A stretch of 64,000 nt of DNA from the NCBI RefSeq assembly GCF_001298105.1, contig NZ_LGJH01000160.1:98577-162576 (forward strand). Direction: 5' to 3'. Position 1 is the stretch's first letter; each line of letters starts with the position of its first letter. A program made the position numbers and the translations under genes. A model generated the notes under the pieces. It made no database searches. It was not told the DNA's origin and saw only the letters and a list, made by a program, of their open reading frames with translations. Below are positions 1 to 9,664 of the stretch, piece by piece. Origin of the DNA: Novosphingobium sp. ST904. GTDB taxonomy: Bacteria > Pseudomonadota > Alphaproteobacteria > Sphingomonadales > Sphingomonadaceae.

Positions 1-911
1 GTATCCTGATCGCGCTGGCGCTGCCCGGCCGAGAATGCGTCCCCGCTCTTGCTGTCGCGGTGCAAGGCAGGCTGACCGGCCAGCACGTCCCGGTCAGGCA
101 CCGGAAGGCGATAATGGCGCAAGACCGCCGCCACCGAATCCACGGGGCGACGCGTCAAGGCCTCGCTATCCAGGGTGGCGACCCGGTCAGGCATCTGAGC
201 CGCGATTTGCGCGAAATGACGCTGCTGCGCGAGCCAGCCCAATGCGGCGATCTGCAGGTCGGTTTGCAGGAACAGTTCCTCGGGACTGAAACCGAAATCC
301 AGGTAACGATCTACGAGATATCCCTTCGCAAGCTGCCGGCACCAGATCCTGCACCACAATCCCTTTCTCACGACCGAAAGCAGGAACGGCTCAAGCGGAG
401 CATAGAGAAGAACCGCCCTTGAATCAGGGGCAAGGTTCATCAGCGCCGGAATGATCGGATTCACGATGTTGGACGGCTTGATCACCGTCCGCTCTCCCTT
501 CACGAACGGGCGGGCCATGAGCGCCAGCATATCCGCCGCCACTTCCCCCATCTGTCTCGGGTCTGCGCCTCTGCGACGCCATCCGATCAGGTCGTTGAGA
601 AGAACCGGCTCCGAAAGCCCCGCCGCGATGCCGGGCAGGTCCAGCGCCTGGACCAACATGGTCGAGGCGCAGAATGCCGAATGGAAGATGAAATGCGGCT
701 GGCATCCCGCTGCCCGATCCCAGTCGGCAAGTGCCTGCCGGCGGATGACGACCGGGCTTGTCTCCACCCCCAGATGTTCGTCAGTCAGGAACGGGACCTG
801 CTGGCGCCCTGACCGCTCGATCCGGCGGAACTGGTAGCTGTCCTGAGCGGGATCGTAACGGTGGGCGAGCCAGGCCGCCTCGGGAACTTGCATATCTGTT
901 GACAGCGTCAT
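1..911 (-). CDS. Sulfotransferase-like P-loop protein, C-terminus cut off by window edge
   Basis: An open frame begins with ATG at 911 and runs without a stop to base 1, giving about 303 residues; the C-terminus lies outside the window. Around residues 73-84 the protein reads HFIFHSAFCASTML. This resembles the 5'-phosphosulfate (PAPS) P-loop of the sulfotransferase fold, which has a small-residue turn followed by S/T. It is followed by ALDLPGIAAGLSEPVLLNDL, resembling the helix and 'KEP' strand of that fold. There is no signal peptide, so it is probably cytoplasmic. It is transcribed divergently from the TPR/beta-hydroxylase gene with only 70 bp between the start codons, suggesting shared control. 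The substrate is unknown. The family call rests on motif resemblance only; a kinase-like P-loop protein is the alternative. Confidence 0.62.
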   Translation of the reverse strand, partial: MTLSTDMQVPEAAWLAHRYDPAQDSYQFRRIERSGRQQVPFLTDEHLGVETSPVVIRRQALADWDRAAGCQPHFIFHSAFCASTMLVQALDLPGIAAGLSEPVLLNDLIGWRRRGADPRQMGEVAADMLALMARPFVKGERTVIKPSNIVNPIIPALMNLAPDSRAVLLYAPLEPFLLSVVRKGLWCRIWCRQLAKGYLVDRYLDFGFSPEELFLQTDLQIAALGWLAQQRHFAQIAAQMPDRVATLDSEALTRRPVDSVAAVLRHYRLPVPDRDVLAGQPALHRDSKSGDAFSAGQRQRDQD

Positions 912-981
912 GACGGCCTTCTTGCTACGTCCGAGAGGCAATGGCAAGATCGAGGGCAAGGGGTAAATTCAGGGGGCATCA

Positions 982-2181
982 ATGGGGGATTCCCAAGTCA
1001 ACGAACTCGCGGCAAGCGCCAACGCGCGAGGCCTTGCAGCGTTACGAAGTGGCGACTTTGCCACCGCAATCGATTGTCATCGGGTCGCAGCAGAGGCCGA
1101 CCCGGAATCAGGCGCGCTGCAACGGAACCTGGCGACGGCCTGCAGGGCGGCGGGAGACGACGAAGGCGAAATTGCGGCGCTGAAGGCCGCGATCGCGCTG
1201 GACGCGCGCGATTTCATTGCCTGGCTGCGCACCGCCCAATTGCGGACACGACGCGGTGAGGAATCGCAAGCCCTCTCCGCGTGGCACGCCGTCATTCAAA
1301 TGAGCCAGGCGATCGGAGAACTGCCGCCCCTGCTCGCAGAGGAAGTGGCGCAAGGCCAGCGGGTAATCGCCGGCATTCAGGCGAAGCTGACACAGGGCAT
1401 GGAAACCCGCGTCTCCAGCAGGCTGGAAATGCTTCAGGGCCGCGATGCGCGCCGTGCCCGCGCCTTTCTCGACGCAGCGACCGGCAAGCGCCAGATCTTC
1501 AACGATCGCTGTTCGGGGCTGCATTACCCATTTCTGCCAGCGGACGAGTTCTTCGATGACGATCTGTTCCCATGGTTCGACCAGCTCGCCGCCCAGGCTG
1601 ACAAGATTCGCGCAGAAGCGGTTCATGTGCTTGCGAACTGCCGGCATCTCTTCAGGCCGTATGTCCAGATGCCCAAGGGCGGCCATGCTGGCCCATGGGC
1701 CGTGCTCGACGGGAAGCTTGACTGGAGCGCCTGCTTCCTCTGGGAATACGGCACCCGCAACGAGGCACTTGCAGAGCATTGCCCTGCCACCTTCGCGGCG
1801 CTTGACGCGGTTCCGATGGCCCGCATTCCCAATCGCGCGCCAACCGCGTTCTTCTCCGTCCTGAAACCCGGCAAAGTCATCCCGCCACACACAGGCGTAA
1901 CCAACACCCGGGCGATCATCCACCTGCCGCTCGTAGTACCCCCGAAATGCGGCTTTCGCGTGGGCGGCGAAGAACGGGAATGGATCGAGGGAAAGCCTTT
2001 CGCTTTCTCCGACACGATCGACCACGAAGCATGGAACCACGGAGAAGAGGATAGAATCCTGTTGATCTTCGATGCCTGGAACCCTCACCTTTCGCAGGTT
2101 GAACAGGACGCGATCATCGAGTTCTGCGATGTAGCGGACTCACTGGGACTTTCTCCCCAGGAACACGATATCGGCCGCTAA
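982..2181 (+). CDS. TPR-containing aspartyl/asparaginyl beta-hydroxylase family protein
   Basis: A 399-residue protein. Residues 8-110 look like tetratricopeptide repeats (GLAALRSGDFATAIDCHRVA, then LATACRAAGDDEGEIAALKA). Residues 175-370 match the Asp/Asn beta-hydroxylase fold, an Fe(II)/2-oxoglutarate-dependent dioxygenase: FSVLKPGKVIPPHTGVTNTR supplies the first iron ligand His303, DHEAWNHG supplies His348, and R358 is positioned to bind 2-oxoglutarate. LpxO and human AspH share this core. There is no signal peptide or membrane segment, so it should act in the cytoplasm, with the TPR region perhaps recruiting a protein substrate. The ATG at 982 follows a weak purine-rich stretch. It is divergent from a sulfotransferase-like gene, which suggests a joint modification function. 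The domain is confident; the substrate is unknown. Confidence 0.85.
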   Translation: MGDSQVNELAASANARGLAALRSGDFATAIDCHRVAAEADPESGALQRNLATACRAAGDDEGEIAALKAAIALDARDFIAWLRTAQLRTRRGEESQALSAWHAVIQMSQAIGELPPLLAEEVAQGQRVIAGIQAKLTQGMETRVSSRLEMLQGRDARRARAFLDAATGKRQIFNDRCSGLHYPFLPADEFFDDDLFPWFDQLAAQADKIRAEAVHVLANCRHLFRPYVQMPKGGHAGPWAVLDGKLDWSACFLWEYGTRNEALAEHCPATFAALDAVPMARIPNRAPTAFFSVLKPGKVIPPHTGVTNTRAIIHLPLVVPPKCGFRVGGEEREWIEGKPFAFSDTIDHEAWNHGEEDRILLIFDAWNPHLSQVEQDAIIEFCDVADSLGLSPQEHDIGR

Positions 2182-2266
2182 GTCCGCCTGGAACGCCGCG
2201 ACAGTTCATTTGCGCCGCAACGCTGCTCGCGGTACTTTGCCTTTAGATGAAAATCAGGATCTCCAC

Positions 2267-2566
2267 ATGTTCCGAATCGTTCTAGCTACTGCCACACTTC
2301 CCTTGCTCGGCTGCCTCGGTGTCAGCGCGGCTGCGCAGGCCGCCGAACCAGCCGCCGCAACAACAACACCGGTGGCAGCCGCACCGAATGCGCTGACCGA
2401 CCCCGATGACGTCATCAAGTGCCGCATGATCAAGGTTACCGGCAGCCGCCTCGCCGGAGAACGTGTCTGCAAGCCCGTCGGTGAATGGCGCCGCCTGCGC
2501 GAACGCGGCAGCGAAGCGGCAAGGGACATCGTCGATTACAGCCGCAGTCGCCCCGGCGGCCAGTAA
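2267..2566 (+). CDS. Small secreted protein of unknown function
   Basis: A 99-residue protein from the ATG at 2267. This start puts a clean signal peptide (MFRIVLATATLPLLGCLGVS...AQA) at the N-terminus, whereas the upstream in-frame start at 2210 would add a non-signal extension. After an Ala/Pro-rich linker comes a short conserved-looking core, DVIKCRMIKVTGSRL followed by ERVCKPVGEWRRLRERG. The two cysteines could form a disulfide, so the mature protein is predicted to be periplasmic. I recall similar short proteins with this CR(M)..TGSRL..CK pattern as hypothetical proteins of sphingomonads; their function is not established. It is preceded by an 85-bp gap and followed by a 120-bp gap, so it is probably transcribed alone. 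Confidence 0.7.
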   Translation: MFRIVLATATLPLLGCLGVSAAAQAAEPAAATTTPVAAAPNALTDPDDVIKCRMIKVTGSRLAGERVCKPVGEWRRLRERGSEAARDIVDYSRSRPGGQ

Positions 2567-2686
2567 GGCCAGCGCTGAAACACCTGGTCGCCCGACCCAG
2601 GCAAGCGCATCCGGCCGAGCCGCGCTTGCAAACCGGCGGTCGCCCGCTAGGGTCGGGTGAAGAATTCCGAGGGGACTGTTTCCAGC

Positions 2687-3234
2687 ATGGCACACCGATT
2701 TCTGCCCAGCGCGGCCATTGGCGCGGTGGGACTTCTCGCGACTTTCGCCGCATGTCCAGCGCAGGCCAAGGATTCCGACAGAGCGCTTCCTCCGGATGTG
2801 GCCAAGCTTGCGGCGTGTCGAGCAATCGCCGATTCCGGCGAACGCCTCGCCTGCTTCGATCGCGAAAGCGGAATATTGCTGGGAGCGATCGAAACCGGCA
2901 GTGTGAAGGTCGTGGACAAGGAAGGCATTCGTGAAGTCCGCCGCTCGCTCTTCGGCTTCACCCTTCTCGCGTCGATCTTTTCGGGGGCGGGGAAAGAAGC
3001 GGCGAGGAAGAGGTCAAGCTCATCAAGACCACGCTTTCCTCGGTCCGGGGAGCGGCCAGCGGAAAGCTGCTCTTCACGTTGGCAGACGGAGCACAGTGGC
3101 AGACCAACGAAGCACTGGGCACGGTTCGCATGCCCAAGGTAGGCGACGACGTTGAACTGGAAGCCGCCGCTCTCGGGTCCTACTGGGTCCGCTTCAAGGG
3201 CGGCCGAGCGCTGAAAGCACATCGGGTCAACTGA
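2687..3234 (+). pseudogene. Secreted sphingomonad hypothetical protein, frameshifted as sequenced
   Basis: The first part, from the ATG at 2687, encodes a signal peptide and a conserved-looking core (AACRAIADSGERLACFDRE... then RRSLFGFTL). After 2965 this frame degenerates into Arg/Ser-rich junk. The frame one base earlier continues the protein convincingly as DLFGGGERSGEEEVKLIKTT, through LLFTLADGAQWQTNE and ALGSYWVRFKGGRALKAHRV, to a stop at 3232-3234. Restoring one C at about 2966 gives FGFTLPRVDLFGGG and a protein of about 182 residues. The C-terminal half looks like a small beta-rich domain; its function is unknown. The break matches the other doublet-loss frameshifts in this window, so it is probably not a true pseudogene. 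Confidence 0.7.
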
Positions 3235-3255
3235 CCTGCCGCAACGATTGTAAGG

Positions 3256-3289
3256 AAAAGGGTGCGAGATCAATCTCGCACCCTCTTTT
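3256..3289. terminator. Bidirectional intrinsic terminator between the 2687 gene and clpB
   Basis: The inverted repeat GGGTGCGAGAT / ATCTCGCACCC has a 2-base centre, with A-rich sequence on the left and TCTTTTC on the right. It can therefore terminate transcripts from both converging genes. Confidence 0.85.
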
Positions 3290-3293
3290 CGTT

Positions 3294-5873
3294 TCACTCC
3301 ACGCTGATCGCCAGCGCGCCGTCGCCGTCGTCGATGTGGACGTGCGAACCGTCCGGCACTTCGCCAGCCAGCAGCTTCTCTGCCAGCGGGTCCTGGACGT
3401 AGCGCTGGACCGCCCGCTTCAAGGGCCTGGCGCCGTAGACCGGATCGTAGCCCACCCGGCCGAGCCAGCGCTTGGCCGCGTCGGTCAGGTCCAGCACGAT
3501 CTTGCGGTCCTTGAGCAGCTTCTGGACACGCGCCACCTGGATATCGACGATCGGACCCATGTGCTCCTGGCCGAGCCGGTGGAACAGCACGATCTCGTCG
3601 AGACGGTTGAGGAACTCGGGCCGGAAATGCCCGCGCACCACTTCCATCACTTGCGGCTCGACGGTGTCCACGTCCTGCCCTTCGTCAAGCTGGGTCAGGT
3701 ACTGGCTGCCGAGGTTGCTGGTCAGGATGATCAGGGTGTTGGTGAAGTCCACCACCCTGCCCTGCCCATCGGTCAGGCGTCCATCGTCGAGCACTTGCAG
3801 CAGCACGTTGAACACGTCCGGGTGCGCCTTCTCGACCTCGTCGAACAGCACGACCTGATAAGGCCGGCGCCGCACCGCCTCTGTCAGAACGCCGCCCTCG
3901 TCGTAGCCGACATAGCCCGGAGGCGCGCCGATCAGGCGGGACACCGCGTGCTTCTCCATGAACTCGCTCATGTCGATGCGGACCATCGCGCTGTCGTCGT
4001 CGAACAGGAAGCCCGCGAGCGCCTTGGTCAGCTCGGTCTTGCCGACACCCGTCGGGCCGAGGAACAGGAACGAGCCCAGCGGCCGGTTCGGATCCTGAAG
4101 CCCGGCGCGGGCGCGCCGCACCGCCTTGGAAACGGCCGAGACCGCATCCTTCTGGCCGATCACGCGCGCGCCGATCACGTCCTCCATCTTGAGGAGCTTC
4201 TCGCGCTCGCCTTCCAGCATCTTGTCCACCGGAACCCCGGTCCAGCGGCTGACGACGCCGGCGATGTCGTCCTCGGTCACCTCTTCACGCAGGAGCGCGT
4301 TTCCGGCCTGGGCCTGCGCCTCGGACAGCTTGCGCTCCAGCGAGGGGATCGTGCCATAGGCAAGCTCGCCCGCCTTGGCGAGGTCGCCTGTCCGCTGGGC
4401 CTGATCGAGCTCGACGCGCGCGGCATCGAGCTGCTCCTTGATCCTGCCTTCCGCGGCGATCTTGTCGCGCTCGTTCTGCCAGCGCGTGGTCAGTTCGCTC
4501 GACTGCTGTTCGAGATTGGCCAGTTCCTCGCGCAGAGAGGCAAGGCGGTCCTTCGATGCCTCGTCGGTCTCCTTGCCGAGGGCCATTTCCTCGATCTTGA
4601 GCTGGATGATACGGCGGTCGAGCTTCTCGATCTCCTCGGGCTTGCTCTCCACTTCCATGCGGATGCGGCTGGCGGCCTCGTCCATGAGGTCGATCGCCTT
4701 GTCCGGCAGGAAGCGGTTGGTGATGTAGCGGTTGGAGAGCGTCGCCGCCGCCACGATGGCGCCGTCGGTGATCCGCACGCCGTGATGCAGCTCGTACTTC
4801 TCCTTGAGCCCGCGCAGGATCGAGATCGTGTCCTCCACCGTCGGCTCGCCCACGAAGACCGGCTGGAACCGGCGCTGCAAGGCCGCGTCCTTCTCGACGT
4901 ACTTCTGGTATTCATCGAGGGTGGTCGCGCCGATGCAGTGCAGTTCGCCGCGCGCGAGGGCGGGCTTCAGCAGGTTGCCCGCATCCATCGAACCTTCGGA
5001 AGCGCCCGCGCCGATCAGCGTGTGCATCTCGTCGATGAACAGGATGATCTGGCCGTCCGCGCCCTTCACTTCGTCGAGCACGGCCTTCAGGCGTTCCTCG
5101 AACTCGCCGCGATACTTGGCGCCCGCGATCAGCGAGCCCATGTCGAGCGCCATGAGGCTGCGGTCCTTGAGGCTGTCGGGCACGTCGCCATTGGCGATGC
5201 GCAGCGCCAGGCCCTCGGCGATGGCGGTCTTGCCAACGCCGGGGTCGCCGATGAGCACGGGGTTGTTCTTGGTGCGGCGGGCGAGGATCTGGACGGTGCG
5301 GCGGATTTCCTCGTCACGGCCGATCACCGGGTCGAGCTTGCCGTCGCGCGCGGCCTGCGTGAGGTCGCGGGCATACTTCTTCATCGCGTCATAGGCGTTT
5401 TCGGCCGAAGCGCTGTCGGCATTGCGGCCGCCGCGCAGTTCGGAAATCGCCGCCTCCAGCGCCTGGGGCGTGAGGTTGGCGGCCTTGAGCGCCTGCCCCG
5501 CCGAAGTCGTGGTGGCCAGCGCCAGCGCGAGCAGCATGCGCTCCACGGTGACGAAGCTGTCGCCCGACTTGGCGGCGAGTTGCTCGGCCTGGTCGAGCAC
5601 GCGCACGGCATCGTTGTCCAGCCCCGGAGCGCCCTGGGCACCGCTGCCCGAAACCGTGGGAATCCTGCCGAGCGCCTTGTCGATTTCCTGCACCGCGAAG
5701 GCCGGATTGCCGCCCGCGCGCTGGATGAGGCCGGAAGCCATGCCCTCGCTATCCTCAAGAAGGGCCTTGAGGATGTGGTCGGAGCTGATGCGCTGATGAT
5801 TCATGCGGATCGCAACAGTCTGCGCCGCCTGAAGGAAACCCTTGGCCCGGTCAGTGAACTTTTCGAGATTCAT
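3294..5873 (-). CDS. clpB: ATP-dependent disaggregase ClpB (Hsp100)
   Basis: An 859-residue protein, the usual ClpB length. It has a ClpN repeat domain at residues 1-145 and a first AAA+ module with Walker A GDPGVGKT. The M-domain coiled coil lies around residues 400-520 (rich in KLDRRIIQLKIEEMALGKE-type heptads). The second AAA+ module carries Walker A GPTGVGKT and the pore-loop region PPGYVGYDEGG. It lacks the ClpP-binding IGF loop, as expected of a disaggregase. With DnaK it extracts polypeptides from aggregates in the cytoplasm. The ATG at 5873 is chosen because it follows AGGAGG with good spacing and gives the standard MNLEKFTDRAKGFLQAAQ start. Heat-shock control is expected; an unusual inverted repeat lies just upstream at 5906-5925. 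Confidence 0.98.
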   Translation of the reverse strand: MNLEKFTDRAKGFLQAAQTVAIRMNHQRISSDHILKALLEDSEGMASGLIQRAGGNPAFAVQEIDKALGRIPTVSGSGAQGAPGLDNDAVRVLDQAEQLAAKSGDSFVTVERMLLALALATTTSAGQALKAANLTPQALEAAISELRGGRNADSASAENAYDAMKKYARDLTQAARDGKLDPVIGRDEEIRRTVQILARRTKNNPVLIGDPGVGKTAIAEGLALRIANGDVPDSLKDRSLMALDMGSLIAGAKYRGEFEERLKAVLDEVKGADGQIILFIDEMHTLIGAGASEGSMDAGNLLKPALARGELHCIGATTLDEYQKYVEKDAALQRRFQPVFVGEPTVEDTISILRGLKEKYELHHGVRITDGAIVAAATLSNRYITNRFLPDKAIDLMDEAASRIRMEVESKPEEIEKLDRRIIQLKIEEMALGKETDEASKDRLASLREELANLEQQSSELTTRWQNERDKIAAEGRIKEQLDAARVELDQAQRTGDLAKAGELAYGTIPSLERKLSEAQAQAGNALLREEVTEDDIAGVVSRWTGVPVDKMLEGEREKLLKMEDVIGARVIGQKDAVSAVSKAVRRARAGLQDPNRPLGSFLFLGPTGVGKTELTKALAGFLFDDDSAMVRIDMSEFMEKHAVSRLIGAPPGYVGYDEGGVLTEAVRRRPYQVVLFDEVEKAHPDVFNVLLQVLDDGRLTDGQGRVVDFTNTLIILTSNLGSQYLTQLDEGQDVDTVEPQVMEVVRGHFRPEFLNRLDEIVLFHRLGQEHMGPIVDIQVARVQKLLKDRKIVLDLTDAAKRWLGRVGYDPVYGARPLKRAVQRYVQDPLAEKLLAGEVPDGSHVHIDDGDGALAISVE

Positions 5874-5905
5874 GGTATGAATTGCCTCCTGATCTCGACC
5901 ATATA

Positions 5906-5925
5906 GTGTTGCACATTTGCAACAC
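5906..5925. promoter_or_regulatory. Perfect 8-bp inverted repeat upstream of clpB
   Basis: GTGTTGCA-CATT-TGCAACAC is a perfect palindrome with a 4-base spacer, centred about 43 bp upstream of the clpB start. On the clpB strand it is embedded in TTGTGT-N16-TATATG, which could act as -35 and -10 elements, so a protein bound here would cover the promoter. It does not match CIRCE. The role as an operator is inferred from position and symmetry only. Confidence 0.5.
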
Positions 5926-6171
5926 AAGGTGTGCCATGACATTTTTCGCGCGGCACATTCTGATGGCGCGCAGATGGGAAGAAAGCGTTGATTCTCAAGA
6001 GCCGGAACCGGCTTGTCACAAGATGGGAAGCGCCGCGCGGAATGCCACCCCCTCGAAAACGTCGCCGTGGCGTTGAACGTGCCTGCCGTTGCGCATTCGC
6101 TTGGCGCGAAGGTTGCCCTTGCCTAGCCTCTCCCGACAAGACCCGAAAACCAATGGGAAGAGGCATCAGAC

Positions 6172-6626
6172 GTGGCGAAATTCACTCCCCAGCAGGCAGC
6201 GGATGTGCTTGCCATCAAGCAGGTCGTCTACGAATGGGGCGACGAACTGGACATTCACAACGGCCTCGAAATGCGCAGCGCCGACGTTCTGTCCGAGGAT
6301 GTGGCCTATAACGTCGGCGGCGAATGGCGCGAGGGGCTGGCCGCGGTCGAGACCTTCTACAAAGGCCGCGCCGAAGCGCTGCGGGCAGGCGCGGGCCTGA
6401 TGACCATGCGCCATATCATCACTTCGCTGCGGGTTTCCTTCGACGATGCCGACCATGCGAAAGTCGGCTATCTCCTGGTGTTCTTCGCCGCCGTGGGCGA
6501 GGCGCCGTTCGAGAAATACTGCGATCCGCTGGCAGTCGCCGACGTGAAGATGGAATGCCGCCGCGACAGCGACGGGGAATGGCGCATCACCGCTTCGATT
6601 CCGGCCAGATCTTCAAGCGGGGGTAA
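6172..6626 (+). CDS. NTF2/SnoaL-like protein, frameshifted near its end
   Basis: It starts with GTG at 6172 after a GAAGAGG stretch. The protein has the hallmark pattern of NTF2-like alpha+beta barrels: an N-terminal helix DVLAIKQVVYEWGDELDIHN, then VETFYKGRAEALR and a MRHIITSLRVSF strand. Members are small cone-shaped enzymes or binding proteins; no catalytic assignment is possible here. The natural end is WRIT(R)FDSGQIFKRG followed by TAA at 6624-6626. That end is reached only after restoring one C at about 6591 (ACCGCTTC should read ACCCGCTTC). As sequenced, the frame instead reads through into the downstream M16 peptidase, giving a false fusion. The restored length is 151 residues. Confidence 0.75.
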
Positions 6627-6753
6627 TCAACGGCGGGGGGAATTGTCCGTCTCCGCACCCGATCCGGGACGACCTCTCTCTTCCCGCCGCCCCTCTTGCA
6701 TCCCATCGCCTTTGTCGCTGGTCCTTGCCGAACAACGTGCTAGACCTTCGGCC

Positions 6754-9653
6754 ATGCGACTTGCTCCCCGTTCCAGCGCCATTGCGCTCGCCGCCGCCCT
6801 CGCTCTCTCCGCCTGCGCCAGCGCCCCCACGGCCAGTGTCGCCTCGCCACCGCCGGCACCGTCGGAGAATGCCGCCCCGGCACCGGCCTCCCCGGCCGAA
6901 CTCGTCGCCAGGGTGGACATCCCTTACGAGAAGTTCGTGCTCGCCAATGGGCTCACCACGATCATCCACACCGATCGCAAGGCCCCTATCGTCGGGGTGA
7001 CGGCGTACTACAAGGTCGGCTCCAAGAACGAGCCGCGCGGAAAGACCGGCTTCGCGCATCTTTACGAGCACCTGTTCTTCGGCGGATCGGCCAACGTGCC
7101 GGACTTCGACGTGCCGCTGGAAGGCGCCGGCTCCACGCCCACCAACGGCTCCACCTGGTACGACCGCACCAATTACGTGGAAACCGTGCCCACGGGCGCG
7201 CTGGACCTTGCGCTGTTCATGGAAAGCGACCGCATGGGCCACCTGCTGCCCGCAGTCACCCAGGACAAACTCGACAAGCAACGGGGCGTCGTCCAGAACG
7301 AGAAGCGCCAGGGTGACAACCAGCCCTACGGCCTCTTCGAATATGCCCAGGCCGAAGGCCTGCTGCCGGTGGGCCACCCCTACCGCCACTCCACCATCGG
7401 CTCGATGGCCGACCTCGACGCCGCCACCCTCACGGACGTTCGCAAGTGGTTTACCGACCACTACGGCCCGAACAACGTCGTGCTCGTGCTCTCGGGCGAC
7501 ATCGACGCCGCCACCGCCCGCCCCAAGGTGGAGAAATGGTTCGGCGACATTCCGCGCGGCCCCGAGATCAAGCCCGTCACTGCCGAACCCGTGACGCTTT
7601 CGGCGCCGGTGAAGCGCGAGATCGTCGACCAGGTGCCGGTCCTGCGCCTTACCCGCAACTGGACCGCTCCCGGCCTGAACGATGCCGATACCCCCGCGCT
7701 CCAGATCGGCATGCGGGTGCTCGGCGGCCTTGCCAGTTCGCGGCTCGACAATGAACTGGTACGCGGACAGCAGCTTGCGGTGGCCGTGACCGCCTATTCG
7801 CAGGTGTTCCAGCAGCTCAGCATGCTCACCATGGCCATGGACGTGAAGCCCGGCGTGGACCGCGCCAAGGCCAACGCCGCCTTCGACAAGGTCCTCGCCG
7901 ACTACTTGCGCGACGGGCCGACCGAGGATGAAGTGCGCCGTGCCGTCGTCAGCACCCTTTCCGGCGAGATCGGCGGCCTTGAACGCGTCGGCGGCTTCAG
8001 CGGCAAGGGAGCCACCCTGGCCGAGGGTCAGGTCTATTCGGACGATCCCGCCAAGTACAAGCAGGACCTTGCCCGCATGGCCGCGCTCACCCCGGCGGAA
8101 GTCAAGGCGGCAATGAACAAATGGCTCTCGCGCCCGGTCTATGCCCTCGACGTCGTTCCCGGCGCCCGCACCGAAAGCGGCGATGCCATGGGCGGCTGGG
8201 GCGACGAGGCGAAACAGCCCGCACCCCGCCCGGATCCCAAGGCCAAGGCGCCTGCCCTCGCCGCCGGACCCAAGCGCGAATTCCCGCAACTCGGCCAGAT
8301 CGGCGCACTGACTTTCCCGGCGATCGAGCGCACGACGCTTTCCAACGGCATCCCGGTGCGCTTGCGCGCCGTACCGCGGTTCCCAAGCTGGTGCTCTCGC
8401 TCGATTTCGACGCCGGCTATGCCGCCGATGCGCTCGATACGCCGGGCACGCAGGGGCTGATGCTGGCCATGCTCGACCAGGGCACCTCGAAGCTCGACGC
8501 AACCCGCATCGCCGAGGCGCAGGAACGCCTCGGCGCCAGCATTTCGATCGACGGCTCGCTGGATACCAGCAGCGTGACGCTCTCGGCGCTCTCGGCCAAT
8601 CTCTCGCCATCGCTGGACCTCATGGCCCAGATCGTGCGCGATCCCGCCTTCAGCCCGTCCGAAGTGGAGCGCGTGAAGTCCCAGTCGGAAGCCGAACTGG
8701 CGCAGGCGCTGTCAACGCCGGACGATCTCGCCGCCCGCTCGCTCGGCAGCGAACTCTTCGGGAACCACCCTTACGCCCAGCCCTCGGACGGCCTCGGCAA
8801 TGCCGCCTCGCTCGCCGCACTCACCCCTGCCCAGCTCAAGGCCGCGCATGACAAGTGGCTGCGCCCCGATCTCGCCCGGATCACCGTGGTGGGAGATGTG
8901 ACGATGGCCGAACTGAAGCCGATGTTGGAACGCGCCTTCGGCCAGTGGCAGGCCCCGGCCGTGCCAAAACCCGTAAAGCCGCTCGACACCGCCGTGCCCG
9001 CCGCCACCGGCAGCCGGATCGTCCTGATCGACCGGCCGAATTCGCCGCAATCCGTGATCGTGGCGGGCCGCGTCCTGCCGATGACCGGCAAGACCCCGGA
9101 CGCGGAACCCCTGCAACTGGCTAACGACGTGCTCGGCGGCGGCTTCCTCTCGCGCCTCAACAAGGACCTGCGCGAGGACAAGGGCTGGAGCTACGGCGTC
9201 CATAGCGGCGTGGCTCAGCCCGTCGGCCCACGCTCGGTCCAGGTCGCGGCCCCGGTCCAGTCCGACAAGACCGGCGAGGCGATCAAGGCCATCATCGCCG
9301 ACATGGGCGCGCTTCCGACAGGCAAGCCGGTAACCGCGGAGGAACTCCAGCGCGTTACCGAAGGCGCGATCCGGCAGCTTCCCAACCTGTTCGAAACCGA
9401 CGCCGCCGTGCAGGCAGCGATCCGCAAGAACGACCGTCTCGGCCGCCCGGAAGATTATTACGTCGGCCTTGCCGCCAGGTATCGCACGATAGACGCCAAG
9501 GCGATCGGCGCTGCCGCCACGCAATATCTCCAGCCCAAGGGCCTGACATTCGTGATCGTGGGCGATCGCAAGGTGGTTGAACCGCAACTCAAGGGCCTCG
9601 GCCTGCCCGTCGAAGTGCGCGCGGTACCTGCAGCGCCTGAAGGCCAGGAATAA
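6754..9653 (+). pseudogene. M16 family zinc peptidase lipoprotein (two M16 modules), frameshifted as sequenced
   Basis: From the ATG at 6754 the protein begins with a lipoprotein-type signal ending in ALSAC, so it is probably membrane-anchored facing the periplasm. The N-terminal M16 module carries the inverted zinc motif HLYEH (in FAHLYEHLFFGGSANVP) and the downstream glutamate region. The C-terminal module (TAVPKLVLSLDFDAGYAADA... to HSGVAQPVG) lacks the HxxEH motif, as in pitrilysin-like heterodimeric folds. The reading frame changes at about 8364, where GCGCTTGCGCGCC should carry one more G to read PVRLARRTAVPKL. The restored protein is about 966 residues. Such peptidases degrade short peptides. 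It is followed after 11 bp by a small gene with a strong ribosome site, likely cotranscribed. Confidence 0.85.
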
Positions 9654-9664
9654 GGAGACCAGGA

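Noticed and set aside
3336..5906. An 856-codon open frame antisense to clpB
   Set aside because: It mirrors clpB codon for codon in a GC-rich gene, is full of Arg/Leu/His/Asp shadow composition and has no ribosome site. The opposite strand encodes an unmistakable ClpB.
6613..8610. A 665-codon open frame antisense to the M16 peptidase
   Set aside because: The peptidase motif HLYEH and lipoprotein signal lie on the opposite strand; this frame is a shadow.
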